A DNA stretch of 64,000 nt from Eikenella longinqua (lineage in GTDB: Bacteria > Pseudomonadota > Gammaproteobacteria > Burkholderiales > Neisseriaceae): assembly GCF_001648355.1 (NCBI RefSeq), contig NZ_LXSL01000016.1, forward strand, positions 48,883 through 112,882, read 5' to 3'. Below are positions 1-8,009 of the stretch, piece after piece. The position numbers and the translations under genes were made by a program. The notes below the pieces were generated by a model. The model saw only the letters and a list, made by a program, of their open reading frames with translations, was not told the origin of the DNA and ran no database searches. The number at the start of each line of letters is the position of its first letter. Position 1 is the first letter of the stretch.

Positions 1-1329
1 GGCCTATTGGCCAACAACCAAATCACCGATGCCCGCCGCCTTGCCGCCGCCCTCGGCTCGCCCCTGCCCGAACCGCTAAACAGCGCCCTGCCCGACAGCC
101 AAGGCGGCCGCGAAGCCCTGCTGCACAGCGTTATCGGCCAAAATGCCCGCAAACAGGCCGACGCCGCCGACCGCCTGCGCAGCCTCGCCCCCAGCCTCAG
201 CCCGGCGCAAACCGGCTTCGGCTGGGCCATCCTCGGCCACCACTACGCGCTGAACCAGCGCTTCCCCGCAGCGCTCTCCGCCTTCAACCAAGCCGACCGC
301 AGCCAGCTCAGCCACACCCATTGGGAATGGTATGCCCGCAGCGCCCTGCGCCTCGGCCGTTGGCAAGATTTGCAAAACATCATCGCCGCCATGCCCGAAA
401 AACTGCGCGCCGACCCCGCTTGGCAATACTGGCTAGCCCGCAGCCTGGCCGCTGGCGGCGACAACGCCCAAGCCCAGCAGCACTACCGCCAGGCCGCCGC
501 CTCCGGCCGCAATTTCTACGCCCTGCTCGCCACCGAAGCCATCGGCGGCCAAGTGAACACCCGCAATAACGCCGCCGAGCCCGGCAGCAGCCAAACCGCC
601 CAAGTGGCCGCCGACGGCGCCGTGGCCCGCGCGCTCAGCCTGTTCCGCGTCTCCCAGCGCAGCGGCGATTGGGACATGCGCAAGCAAGCTCAAGCCGAAT
701 GGCGCTACGCCGTGGAAGGCTACAACGAGCCCGCCCTGCTCGCCGCCTCCAAGCTCGCCCACGACGCCGGCTTCTACGAAATGGGCATCTACGCCGCCGA
801 TAAAACCCACAATCAAATCAACTACAACCTGCGCTACATCGCCCCCTTCCGCGACAGCGTAACCCGCTACGCCACCCAAGCCAACGTTGATCCCGCCTGG
901 GCCTACGGCATCATCCGCCAAGAAAGCCGCTTCATGATCGGCGTGCGCTCCCGCGTGGGCGCCACCGGCCTGATGCAGGTGATGCCCGCCACCGCCCGCG
1001 AAATCGCCGGCAAAATCGGCATGGATCCCGCCGAGCTGCACAGCATCGAAGGCAACATCCGCATGGGCACCTGGTATCTCGGCGACGCGCGCAACCGGCT
1101 GGGCAGCGAAGTGCTCGCCACCGCCGGCTACAACGCCGGCCCCGGCCGCGCCCGCAACTGGCAGGCCGCCAGCCCGCTCGAAGGCGCGGTATACGCCGAA
1201 ACCATCCCCTTCGACGAAACCCGCGACTACGTGAAGCGCGTGATGGCCAACGCCACCTACTACGCCAGCCTCTTCAACGAGCCGCACACCTCCCTCACCC
1301 GCCGCATGGGCACCATCCCCGCCCGCTAA
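1..1329 (+). CDS. slt: Soluble lytic murein transglycosylase, 5' end missing
   Basis: Periplasmic enzyme that cleaves the MurNAc-GlcNAc bond of peptidoglycan to give 1,6-anhydro products. The reading frame is open through base 1, so the N-terminus lies outside the window. The first ~270 visible residues are alpha-helical, superhelix-like sequence. The C-terminal SLT domain carries the catalytic glutamate in IIRQESRF (codon at 922-924), followed by GATGLMQVMPATA and the AGYNAGPGR motif, which are diagnostic of the Slt70 group. A DUS hairpin follows the stop codon. The family call is secure; the true start cannot be seen. Confidence 0.93.
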   Translation, partial: GLLANNQITDARRLAAALGSPLPEPLNSALPDSQGGREALLHSVIGQNARKQADAADRLRSLAPSLSPAQTGFGWAILGHHYALNQRFPAALSAFNQADRSQLSHTHWEWYARSALRLGRWQDLQNIIAAMPEKLRADPAWQYWLARSLAAGGDNAQAQQHYRQAAASGRNFYALLATEAIGGQVNTRNNAAEPGSSQTAQVAADGAVARALSLFRVSQRSGDWDMRKQAQAEWRYAVEGYNEPALLAASKLAHDAGFYEMGIYAADKTHNQINYNLRYIAPFRDSVTRYATQANVDPAWAYGIIRQESRFMIGVRSRVGATGLMQVMPATAREIAGKIGMDPAELHSIEGNIRMGTWYLGDARNRLGSEVLATAGYNAGPGRARNWQAASPLEGAVYAETIPFDETRDYVKRVMANATYYASLFNEPHTSLTRRMGTIPAR

Positions 1330-1456
1330 TCCGCTGCGCGCACAAAACCGGTTTCAGCCAGCCTCCTCCGGCAAAGAGGCTACCTGAAACCGATTTTTTA
1401 TTTCTCCATACCGCCATCAAGCGTTCCCAAGTATCCCAATCTGTTTGGCCGACAGA

Positions 1457-1497
1457 TTTCCAGGTAGCCTCAAGCACACAACAGGCTACCTGAAAAT
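1457..1497. terminator. DUS-type hairpin after slt
   Basis: A slightly degenerate TTTCCAGGTAGCCT and a perfect AGGCTACCTGAA face each other and can form a stem downstream of slt. Another forward DUS copy lies at 1377-1388. Confidence 0.5.
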
Positions 1498-1581
1498 CCA
1501 TACCTTGTTATCCCACTCCTGCGGCAATATATCCCTTCAGGTACAATACCGCAGTAATTTCGCCCACCCACGGAGCCAGCC

Positions 1582-1926
1582 ATGAGCCGCCACAGCCTGC
1601 AAAACCCCGAACTCGCCAACTACACCTTCCTGCAAGACCTCTACAACGACAACACCTTCCCCTTCGAATTCACCCAACGCGGCGAAGAGATCCTGGCCAA
1701 CACCTGCCGCCAAATCGAAGCCAACCCGCCATCCGATGTCGAAAGCCTCTACCTCATCACCCAAGCCGCCACCGAGCGCTTCAACAACCTGCGCGACGAA
1801 TTCGACATCGAAGGCGGCGACACCCTGCGCGACGCCCTGGCCAACGACCTCGCCTACATCGCCCAATGCTACGGCATCTACGACACCGACACCGAGCGCC
1901 TTACCGCCACCCAAGACAACTGGTAA
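1582..1926 (+). CDS. DUF5713-family protein
   Basis: Small soluble protein of 114 residues. It resembles the uncharacterised DUF5713 family in its early FLQDLYNDNTFPFEF segment, a region of the type LYLITQAATERFNNL, and an acidic C-terminal helix ending near AYIAQCYGIY. No signal peptide, membrane segment or catalytic motif is visible. The start ATG follows a GGAGCC stretch at suitable spacing. It stands alone between slt and the pirin gene, with DUS copies on both sides, so it is probably monocistronic. No function can be assigned. The family call is from memory of the pattern and is moderately sure. Confidence 0.7.
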   Translation: MSRHSLQNPELANYTFLQDLYNDNTFPFEFTQRGEEILANTCRQIEANPPSDVESLYLITQAATERFNNLRDEFDIEGGDTLRDALANDLAYIAQCYGIYDTDTERLTATQDNW

Positions 1927-2026
1927 CCCCGCCAATGCAAAAGGCTACCTGAAAACCAAGCCTCGATGCCCGAAACCACCCAAACCGTTTTAACCCAAAA
2001 GGCTACCTGAAAACCAAAAGAACCCC

Positions 2027-2926
2027 ATGACCCTCCAAAAAGTCACCGCCAAAACCCACGACGTGGGCGGCATCCCCGTCGCCCGCCTGCTGCCGAACCG
2101 CACGCACCGCACCGTCGGCGCGTGGTGCTTTCTTGACCACGCCGGCCCCGCGTATTTTGCGGCGGATGCAGACGGCATGCAGGTCGGCGCCCACCCGCAC
2201 ACCAACCTGCAAACCTTTACCTGGATGCTCGAAGGTGAACTACTGCACCGCGACAGCCTCGGCAGCCGCCAACTCATCCGCCCCAAACAGGTCAACCTCA
2301 TGACCGCCGGCACGGGCGGCAACCACGGCATCAGCCACACCGAGCAAACCCCCGACGGCATCCGCACCCTGCACGCCGTGCAGCTCTGGATTGCCCTGCC
2401 CATGCACAAGAATATCGCCCCCAGTTTCCGCCATTATCCCGAGCTGCCCGAATGGTCGGACAACAGCGCGGATTTCATATTAGTAAACGGCAGCTTCGCC
2501 GGCCGCACCGCCCCCACCGAGCAGCACAGCCCGCTGCTGGGCTTGGACATCCGTTTCAGGCAGCCTGCAACGCTGGACATCCCCGCGCAGGCAGGCTGGG
2601 AATACGGCGTGCTGGTGTTGGCGGGCGAAGCGGAAATCGGCGGGCAGACGTTCGTGCAAGACGAACTGGCCAAATTCGAACACGCCGACACCGCCCAAAC
2701 CCTGCCTATCCACGCCCAAGCAGGCAGCCGCATCCTGCTGCTGGGCGGCGAACCGCTGCCGCACCCCGTCCGAATGTGGTGGAACTTCGTCGCTGACAGC
2801 CAGGAAGCCTTGGTGCAGGCCGTGGCCGACTGGAACGACGGCCATCCGCGCTTCGGCCATATTAACTTGGCCGGCACGCAACTGACACGCCTTCGCGCCC
2901 CCGAGTTGAAAAACACCATCCGCTAA
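2027..2926 (+). CDS. Pirin family protein
   Basis: Bicupin protein of 299 residues, the usual pirin length. Bacterial pirins are Fe-binding, and several have quercetin 2,3-dioxygenase activity or bind enzymes such as pyruvate dehydrogenase. The N-terminal cupin shows the HPHTNLQTFTWMLEGELLHRD region, with HxH metal ligands at about residues 56-58, then VNLMTAGTGGNHGISH. HAVQLWIALP starts the inter-cupin segment. The C-terminal cupin is less conserved, as usual. Two forward DUS copies (about 1939 and 2000) precede it and a DUS pair follows, so it is a single-gene unit. The exact substrate is unknown. Confidence 0.9.
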   Translation: MTLQKVTAKTHDVGGIPVARLLPNRTHRTVGAWCFLDHAGPAYFAADADGMQVGAHPHTNLQTFTWMLEGELLHRDSLGSRQLIRPKQVNLMTAGTGGNHGISHTEQTPDGIRTLHAVQLWIALPMHKNIAPSFRHYPELPEWSDNSADFILVNGSFAGRTAPTEQHSPLLGLDIRFRQPATLDIPAQAGWEYGVLVLAGEAEIGGQTFVQDELAKFEHADTAQTLPIHAQAGSRILLLGGEPLPHPVRMWWNFVADSQEALVQAVADWNDGHPRFGHINLAGTQLTRLRAPELKNTIR

Positions 2927-2948
2927 CGCCTTGCCGAGCCCAAGCAAA

Positions 2949-3030
2949 AGGCTACCTGAAAAAGCAAAACTGCCACGAAGCAAAAGCAAATGAAGCAAGT
3001 TTCCGCATAGCCAAATTTTTCAGGTAGCCT
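2949..3030. terminator. DUS inverted pair after pirin gene
   Basis: AGGCTACCTGAA at 2949-2960 and TTCAGGTAGCCT at 3019-3030 form a large stem-loop between the pirin gene and smpB. Confidence 0.5.
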
Positions 3031-3112
3031 TCTCCCCTCCTTCCCCCGCGAATGTTCAGCCGCGCGGTTTGCTGTTAAAATCCGCCTTCTGAAACCGCGC
3101 AGCCAAGACATC

Positions 3113-3559
3113 ATGAGTATCGCCAACAACAAAAAAGCCTTCCACGACTATTTCATCGAAGACCAGCTCGAAGCCGGGCTAGTGCTCGACGGCTGGGAAG
3201 TGAAAGCCATCCGCGCCGGCCGCGTGCAGCTCAAAGAAAGCTATATCCACTGGAAAAAAGACGCGTTTTACCTGGTGGGCTGCCACATCACCGCCCTGCC
3301 CACCGCCTCCACCCACGTGAAGCCCGACCCCGTGCGGCAGCGCAAACTCCTGCTCAAACAAGCCGAAATCAACAAGCTCATCGGCAAAGTGGAGCGCAGC
3401 GGCTACACCCTCGTGCCGCTCAACCTGCACTACCGGCGCGGCTACATCAAAATGGACATCGGCCTGGCCAAAGGCAAAAAGCAGCACGACAAACGCCAAA
3501 GCATGAAAGAAGCCGACTGGAAACGCGAAAAACAGCGCCTGATGAAACAAGCCCGCTAA
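3113..3559 (+). CDS. smpB: SsrA-binding protein SmpB
   Basis: Binds tmRNA and delivers it to stalled ribosomes for trans-translation. The 148-residue length is standard. The N-terminal NKKAFHDYFIEDQLEAGLVL matches the SmpB OB-fold start, VKAIRAGRVQLKESY is the family signature, and the basic tail (DKRQSMKEADWKREKQR) is the segment that enters the decoding centre. The tmRNA gene itself was not seen in this window. A DUS pair follows the gene, which looks monocistronic. Confidence 0.98.
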   Translation: MSIANNKKAFHDYFIEDQLEAGLVLDGWEVKAIRAGRVQLKESYIHWKKDAFYLVGCHITALPTASTHVKPDPVRQRKLLLKQAEINKLIGKVERSGYTLVPLNLHYRRGYIKMDIGLAKGKKQHDKRQSMKEADWKREKQRLMKQAR

Positions 3560-3585
3560 TCCCCTTGCCGCCCCGCCCGCCATCG

Positions 3586-3669
3586 AGGCTACCTGAAACG
3601 CCCGCTTCAGCGAAGCCCAAACCCTTTGCCCGCATCCGCATCATGGCAAATTAAATTTTCAGGTAGCCT
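3586..3669. terminator. DUS inverted pair after smpB
   Basis: AGGCTACCTGAA at 3586-3597 and TTCAGGTAGCCT at 3658-3669 bracket the smpB 3' flank. The second copy lies just upstream of the next start codon. Confidence 0.5.
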
Positions 3670-3685
3670 TCCACAGGAAAACACC

Positions 3686-4054
3686 ATGCAACGCAGTTCC
3701 CTCTTCCTCCCCATCCTGCTGATTATCTTCGGCGCCATCTGGTTTCTCAGTAGCACCGACATCCTGCCCACCACCGCCACCCTAGTCGCCCTCGCCCTGG
3801 CTGCAGGCGGCGTGGCCCTGCTCCTGCTCGACGGCATCAACACCCAAAGCATCGTGCACGGCCCCATGCTCATGTATCTCGGCGCCGCCATTTACCTGCG
3901 CAACCAAATGTTTATCGCATTCGCTCCGCTCGCCGCCCTCGGCATGATGCTGCTCGGCGGCCTCATGCTGCTCGCCCGCAGCGGCATCGTGCCCCACAAA
4001 TACGGCGCCCACGGCCTGCCCCGCCGAGCGCGCCGTAACAGCGAGCAAGAATAA
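3686..4054 (+). CDS. Small integral membrane protein, unknown function
   Basis: Protein of 122 residues with about four hydrophobic segments: residues ~5-23, ~29-47, ~55-72 and ~75-95. It ends in a basic tail (RRARRNSEQE) that is probably cytoplasmic. I placed the start at the ATG of MQRSSLFLP because an AGGAAAACACC ribosome-binding stretch precedes it. A longer in-frame start at 3626 would translate through the DUS (as FSGSL) and is unlikely. No enzymatic motif is seen. It lies just upstream of map, but a DUS hairpin separates them, so co-transcription is uncertain. Confidence 0.75.
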   Translation: MQRSSLFLPILLIIFGAIWFLSSTDILPTTATLVALALAAGGVALLLLDGINTQSIVHGPMLMYLGAAIYLRNQMFIAFAPLAALGMMLLGGLMLLARSGIVPHKYGAHGLPRRARRNSEQE

Positions 4055-4058
4055 GCAA

Positions 4059-4086
4059 AGGCTACCTGAAAAATTTCAGGTAGCCT
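4059..4086. terminator. Compact DUS hairpin before map
   Basis: AGGCTACCTGAAA and TTTCAGGTAGCCT are separated by only two bases. This is the tightest DUS hairpin in the window and a likely intrinsic terminator. Confidence 0.65.
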
Positions 4087-4112
4087 CTTCCCCAATCAAT
4101 AGGAAAACACCC

Positions 4113-4889
4113 ATGGCCATCATCATCAAAACCCCCGAAGAAATCGCCAAAATGCGCGAACTCGGCCGCCTCGCCGCCGAAGCTCTGGATTACATCGGCG
4201 ACTTCGTCAAACCCGGCGTTACCACCAACGAGCTCAACCAGCTCGTGCACGACTACCATGTAAACGTGCAAGGCGGCTACCCCGCCCCCCTGCACTACGG
4301 CAACCCGCCCTACCCCAAATCCTGCTGCACCTCGGTAAACCACGTCATCTGCCACGGCATCCCCGACGACAAACCCCTGAAAAACGGCGACATCCTCAAT
4401 ATTGACATCACCATCAAAAAAGACGGCTTCCACGGCGACTCCAGCCGCATGTATGCCGTGGGCAGCATCAGCCCGCAGGCACAGCGCCTCATCGACATCA
4501 CCCACCAAAGCATGATGGCCGGCATCGCTGCCGTGAAGCCCGGTGCCACCCTCGGCGACATCGGCCACGCCTGCCAGCAAGTAGCCGAAAACGCCGGCTA
4601 CTCCGTGGTGCAGGAATTCTGCGGCCACGGCATCGGCCGCGGCTTCCACGAAGACCCGCAAATCCTCCACTACGGCCGTCGCGGCCAAGGCCCCAAGCTC
4701 GAGCCCGGCATGATTTTCACCATCGAGCCCATGATCAACCAAGGCAAACGCCACCTGCGCATCCTCGACGACGGCTGGACCGTGGTCACCAAAGACCGCA
4801 AACTCTCCGCCCAATGGGAGCACGAAGTGCTCGTTACCGAAAGCGGCTGCGACATCCTCACCATCAGCCCGCGCACCGGCAAGCCCTAA
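4113..4889 (+). CDS. map: Methionine aminopeptidase type I
   Basis: Cytosolic metalloenzyme that removes the initiator methionine from nascent proteins. The 258 residues are typical of bacterial type I. Metal ligands are visible: the aspartates in NIDITIKKDGFHGD, the histidine in GHGIGRGFHE, and the glutamates in FTIEPM and QWEHEVLVT. The substrate-binding histidine is in VNHVICHGIPD. The start ATG follows an AGGAAAACACCC stretch. In many bacteria map lies beside rpsB and tsf; here rpsB-tsf is about 4 kb away on the other strand. Confidence 0.97.
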   Translation: MAIIIKTPEEIAKMRELGRLAAEALDYIGDFVKPGVTTNELNQLVHDYHVNVQGGYPAPLHYGNPPYPKSCCTSVNHVICHGIPDDKPLKNGDILNIDITIKKDGFHGDSSRMYAVGSISPQAQRLIDITHQSMMAGIAAVKPGATLGDIGHACQQVAENAGYSVVQEFCGHGIGRGFHEDPQILHYGRRGQGPKLEPGMIFTIEPMINQGKRHLRILDDGWTVVTKDRKLSAQWEHEVLVTESGCDILTISPRTGKP

Positions 4890-4910
4890 TCCCGCCGCCC
4901 CGCCCGCCAA

Positions 4911-4975
4911 GGCTACCTGAAAATACACCCCGCCAAAAAACCGGCTGCCAAAGGACAACACATTTTCAGGTAGCC
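4911..4975. terminator. DUS inverted pair after map
   Basis: AGGCTACCTGAA at 4911-4922 and TTCAGGTAGCC at 4965-4975 form a terminator-like stem downstream of map. Confidence 0.5.
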
Positions 4976-5014
4976 CCTCCCTTGCCGCCGCAACCGCCCA
5001 CAAACGCCCCAATC

Positions 5015-5701
5015 ATGAAACGCAACTGCCAGATTTTCTACTCCTTCTACACCGACGACAGCCATGTCGACGGCAACCGCCCCATCACCATCGCCACCGA
5101 CGAGCTGCCCGCCTACTTCCACCGCCTCCAGCTCCACCCCGACTTCCTCGGCATCATCGACCGGCACGACAACACCTTCCAAATCGTCCTCGAAGAATTC
5201 AGCGGCTACTACTGGGCCGAAATCCCCGACCCCGTAAAAAGCGGCTACTATGGCCGCTTCTACACCGCCGACGAACTGCTCGCCCTGCTTGAGCGCCTGC
5301 CCGACGAATTCGTGCCGCAAAACTTCCCCGGCCTCAGCTTCCAGCCCTGGCAAGAATATTTCGAAGACACCCCCTACGGCAAAGAAGCCCAGCGCCTGTT
5401 TGAAAGCAGCGGCGATACCGGCGAGATGGTACGCGTAGCCGAAGACATCTGTGAATCCTGCCGCCTCGGCGCCTGGGACGCCCTGTGCGACGACGGCCTC
5501 GCCCTGCTCCAGCGCGAACTCACCGCCAGCCCCGCCGCCTTCACCGACATCAACTACCAGCGCCTGTGCCGCAGCCTCGACTGGCTCGAAGACCTCGTGG
5601 CCGAAAACGCCTCCTTCGACGAAGACAGCATGGACGACCTGTGCGACATGCTGCTCGAACGCATCGTGGATCTAGACAACTACCGCCAGCCGCGGCACTA
5701 G
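5015..5701 (+). CDS. Hypothetical acidic protein
   Basis: Soluble, strongly acidic protein of 228 residues that I do not recognise. The N-terminal half (MKRNCQIFYSFYTDDSHVDG onward) is rich in aromatics and the C-terminal half is helical, ending in DDLCDMLLERIVDLDNY. No signal peptide, membrane segment or catalytic motif is visible. The start was set at 5015 because the upstream in-frame extension runs through map's end and a DUS, giving arginine/proline-rich sequence unlike a real protein. It has normal codon use for the window and DUS on both sides. It may be Neisseriaceae-restricted. Confidence 0.65.
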   Translation: MKRNCQIFYSFYTDDSHVDGNRPITIATDELPAYFHRLQLHPDFLGIIDRHDNTFQIVLEEFSGYYWAEIPDPVKSGYYGRFYTADELLALLERLPDEFVPQNFPGLSFQPWQEYFEDTPYGKEAQRLFESSGDTGEMVRVAEDICESCRLGAWDALCDDGLALLQRELTASPAAFTDINYQRLCRSLDWLEDLVAENASFDEDSMDDLCDMLLERIVDLDNYRQPRH

Positions 5702-5742
5702 CCAACCGCTTGCTTGCCCAACAGCCGTTTCAAAATAAGCAA

Positions 5743-5803
5743 AGGCTACCTGAAAACGCAGCGCAGCGGAGTTTCTGCGAAGCTAAAATATTTCAGGTAG
5801 CCT
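5743..5803. terminator. DUS pair enclosing a GTTTCTGCGAAGCTAAAA repeat
   Basis: AGGCTACCTGAA (5743-5754) and TTCAGGTAGCCT (5792-5803) enclose an exact copy of the 18-bp intergenic repeat at 5771-5788. It lies between convergent genes and could terminate both. Confidence 0.6.
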
Positions 5804-5820
5804 TCAGTTTACGTTGATGT

Positions 5821-6597
5821 TTATCTACTGGCACAAAACCCCTGATGGATGATTACCTTGAATGTTGCCCCTCTATCAGCCAAGGTAAAATGCTCTTCCA
5901 CGTTGTAATATCGATTGGAATTGGCAGAGATTCCGTGTTCGCACATACCGTTCGACTCGATTTGCTGATAATGTTCGCGTATAGCATCAATACTTTGAGT
6001 GGCAAGCTGTGGATCACTCAGCGTTAGATATCGATGCATGGTACGGGTGGGACGATTAAAACTGATGCGATCTAAAGTCAAATAATCCCCGATTTTACTT
6101 GGTAATTCTTTACTGATGGTTTCAACTGCGGCTATAGCGGCATCAATTCTCATCTCTCTTATATCAGAGCTTCTTAACGCATGCCGATACTGTGTTGCAC
6201 ACTGTGTTTTAGGAATAATGCTAGTAATAACTTTCGGCTGACTAACCAAACGATATCGGTACACAATATCCACCTGGTTATTTATTTTGATAATTTCAGG
6301 ATCGCCACACACAAAATTAGGCGTGCCAGACTGTAATAGCTTCTCTAAGACTGCAGTATCTATTCCAGGCTGTGCCAAAATATCATCAAACGTAGCATCA
6401 AAAATAAATTTATCGCCTTCGAGTGATGCCTTGTTCAAAGTAAGAGCACCTCCTTAGCTATATGGCATCAGACGATTCTGTGCTGCAACAATCTGCTGTA
6501 ATTCCTGCTCTACAGTTTGTGCTTTCGCGGTTAATGGCAAAACAATCGCTGCGACAATAGAAAGGCAAACAGCAAGCATCCTTCTTGAATACATCAT
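5821..6597 (-). pseudogene. Exported protein of unknown function split by one in-frame TAA
   Basis: From ATG at 6597 the frame encodes a clear Sec signal peptide (MLAVCLSIVAAIVLPLTAKA, cleavage before Gln) and about 20 more residues, then a TAA at 6456-6454. The same frame continues for 205 more codons from a TTG at 6438 to 5821, giving a ~257-residue protein if the stop is read through. The downstream part has two cysteines near its middle and no recognised domain. The TAA is embedded in TAAGGAGGTG, a near-perfect Shine-Dalgarno, so translation restart at TTG is possible. Base composition is AT-richer than the neighbours. It may be a nonsense mutant, or a coupled pair in which the downstream product stays cytoplasmic. 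Confidence 0.7.
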
Positions 6598-6626
6598 CCT
6601 TCTCTCCACATTTGTAAGCAAACTAA

Positions 6627-6680
6627 AGGCTACCTAAAAACTCCAGCCATATAAAGCATGCTGTAATTTTCAGGTAGCCT
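6627..6680. terminator. Degenerate DUS pair after adh
   Basis: One arm reads AGGCTACCTAAA (one base off) and the other is a perfect TTCAGGTAGCCT at 6669-6680. It sits just downstream of the minus-strand alcohol dehydrogenase gene. Confidence 0.5.
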
Positions 6681-6704
6681 CTTATTTCTAAAGAGCGAAC
6701 TGTT

Positions 6705-7787
6705 TTATACCTCGATAATCACTTTCATCGCTTTGGTGTCGGCCGCATGTTTGAACACGTCGTAGGCTTTTTCCATTTCGCTGAATTTGAAGCGGTGGGT
6801 GGCCAGTTTTTCCATCGGCAGTTTGCTCGATTCGCAGGCTTTCAGCAGCATGCCGGTGGTGTTGGCGTTCACCAAGCCGGTGGTTACCGTGATGTTTTTA
6901 ATCCACAATTTGGCCAGATCAAACTCAACCGGTTTGCCATGCACGCCCACGTTGGCCACGTGGCCGCCTTCTTTTACCACTTTCTGGCAGACGTCCCAAG
7001 TGGCGGGATAGCCCACGGCTTCCATGGCGCAATCCACGCCGCGGCCGCCGGTGATTTCCAGAATCTTGGCCACAGCATCTTCTTTGCTCGGATTGATGGT
7101 GTGGGTGGCACCCATTTCTTTGGCCATAGCCAGGCGGTTGTCGTCCATATCCACCACGATGATGGTGGCGGGCGAGTAGAACTGGGAAGTGAGTAGGCAG
7201 CCCATGCCCACGGGGCCGGCGCCGACGATAGCGATGGCATCGCCCGGTTTCACCTGGCCGTATTGCACGCCGATTTCGTGGCCGGTGGGCAACGCATCGG
7301 AAAGGAACACTGCCACGTCGGTATTCAGGGTTTCGGGCAGGTGGTAGAGCGAATTGTCGGCAAACGGGGTGCGCACGTATTCGGCCTGGGTGCCGTCGAT
7401 CATGTAACCCATGATCCAGCCGCCGTCTTTGCGGCAGTGGGCATAGAGCTGTTTCTGGCAGTTATCGCAGGTGCCACAGCGGCTCACGCAGGATACGATG
7501 ACTTTGTCGCCTTTTTTGAAGTCTTTCACGACAGAGCCGACTTCTTCCACCACGCCGATTGCTTCGTGCCCGAGGATACGGCCTTCCCATTTGCCGGTTT
7601 TCTGGCGGGCAACGGCTTCGATTTCCGGGTTTTTGCCCTTCATGATGCCCAAGTCTGTGCCGCAAATGGTGGTTTTGGTAACACGAATGATAGCATCGGT
7701 GGGATCAATGATGGTCGGCACCGGATGGTCTTCGAAACGTACGTCGTTTTCACCGTAATAAGTCATGGCTTTCATAGTCTTACTCAT
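6705..7787 (-). CDS. Zinc-dependent NAD(P) alcohol dehydrogenase
   Basis: Medium-chain dehydrogenase that interconverts alcohols and aldehydes. The 360 residues include catalytic-zinc ligands in TTICGTD and ILGHEAIG, structural-zinc cysteines in CVSRCGTCDNCQKQLYAHC, and the Rossmann motif VGAGPVG. It is close to the single-gene Zn alcohol dehydrogenases of Neisseria. A shorter start at MKAMTYYGEND (7775) is also plausible. A good sigma-70 promoter lies at 7862-7890 with a 17-bp palindrome further upstream, so the gene is probably regulated. The substrate cannot be told from sequence; I see no glutathione-dependent formaldehyde dehydrogenase signature. Confidence 0.9.
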   Translation of the reverse strand: MSKTMKAMTYYGENDVRFEDHPVPTIIDPTDAIIRVTKTTICGTDLGIMKGKNPEIEAVARQKTGKWEGRILGHEAIGVVEEVGSVVKDFKKGDKVIVSCVSRCGTCDNCQKQLYAHCRKDGGWIMGYMIDGTQAEYVRTPFADNSLYHLPETLNTDVAVFLSDALPTGHEIGVQYGQVKPGDAIAIVGAGPVGMGCLLTSQFYSPATIIVVDMDDNRLAMAKEMGATHTINPSKEDAVAKILEITGGRGVDCAMEAVGYPATWDVCQKVVKEGGHVANVGVHGKPVEFDLAKLWIKNITVTTGLVNANTTGMLLKACESSKLPMEKLATHRFKFSEMEKAYDVFKHAADTKAMKVIIEV

Positions 7788-7861
7788 AATTCTCTCCTGA
7801 TGAGACTGCCGCTAGGCAATCGGTTGCGGGGAAACGTCCGGCGATATACAGAACTGCGGTC

Positions 7862-7890
7862 ATTATAATCCGCTTTTCAGGAATTAGCAA
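7862..7890 (-). promoter_or_regulatory. Predicted sigma-70 promoter of the alcohol dehydrogenase gene
   Basis: On the minus strand TTGCTA (7890-7885), a 17-base spacer, then a perfect TATAAT (7867-7862), about 75 bases upstream of the start codon. Confidence 0.65.
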
Positions 7891-7922
7891 AATAAACGGT
7901 TCAAATTCCAATTTAAAATAAA

Positions 7923-7939
7923 TTGTTATGCCATAACAA
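7923..7939. promoter_or_regulatory. 17-bp perfect palindrome, candidate operator
   Basis: TTGTTATG-C-CATAACAA has perfect 8-bp arms. It lies 33 bases upstream of the -35 box of the alcohol dehydrogenase promoter and outside the tsf terminator. The position suits an activator or repressor site; the binding protein is unknown. Confidence 0.45.
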
Positions 7940-7955
7940 GATTAAATCTGCGCAT

Positions 7956-7996
7956 AAAAAACCGGCCTCCGTTCTATTCGGAAGGAAGCCGGTTTT
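7956..7996 (-). terminator. Intrinsic terminator of tsf
   Basis: Read on the minus strand, AAAACCGGCTTCC pairs with a GGAGGCCGGTTTT-type arm and ends in a T-run, 14 bases after the tsf stop codon. Confidence 0.8.
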
Positions 7997-8009
7997 GGCA
8001 GTGTAACGA

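Noticed and set aside
433..1287. Long open frame on the minus strand (284 codons)
   Set aside because: Glycine/valine/alanine-rich translation lying opposite the clear slt gene; typical shadow of GC-rich coding sequence.
4062..5012. 316-codon minus-strand frame
   Set aside because: Lies opposite map; the composition is that of a shadow frame with no family match and it runs across DUS sites.
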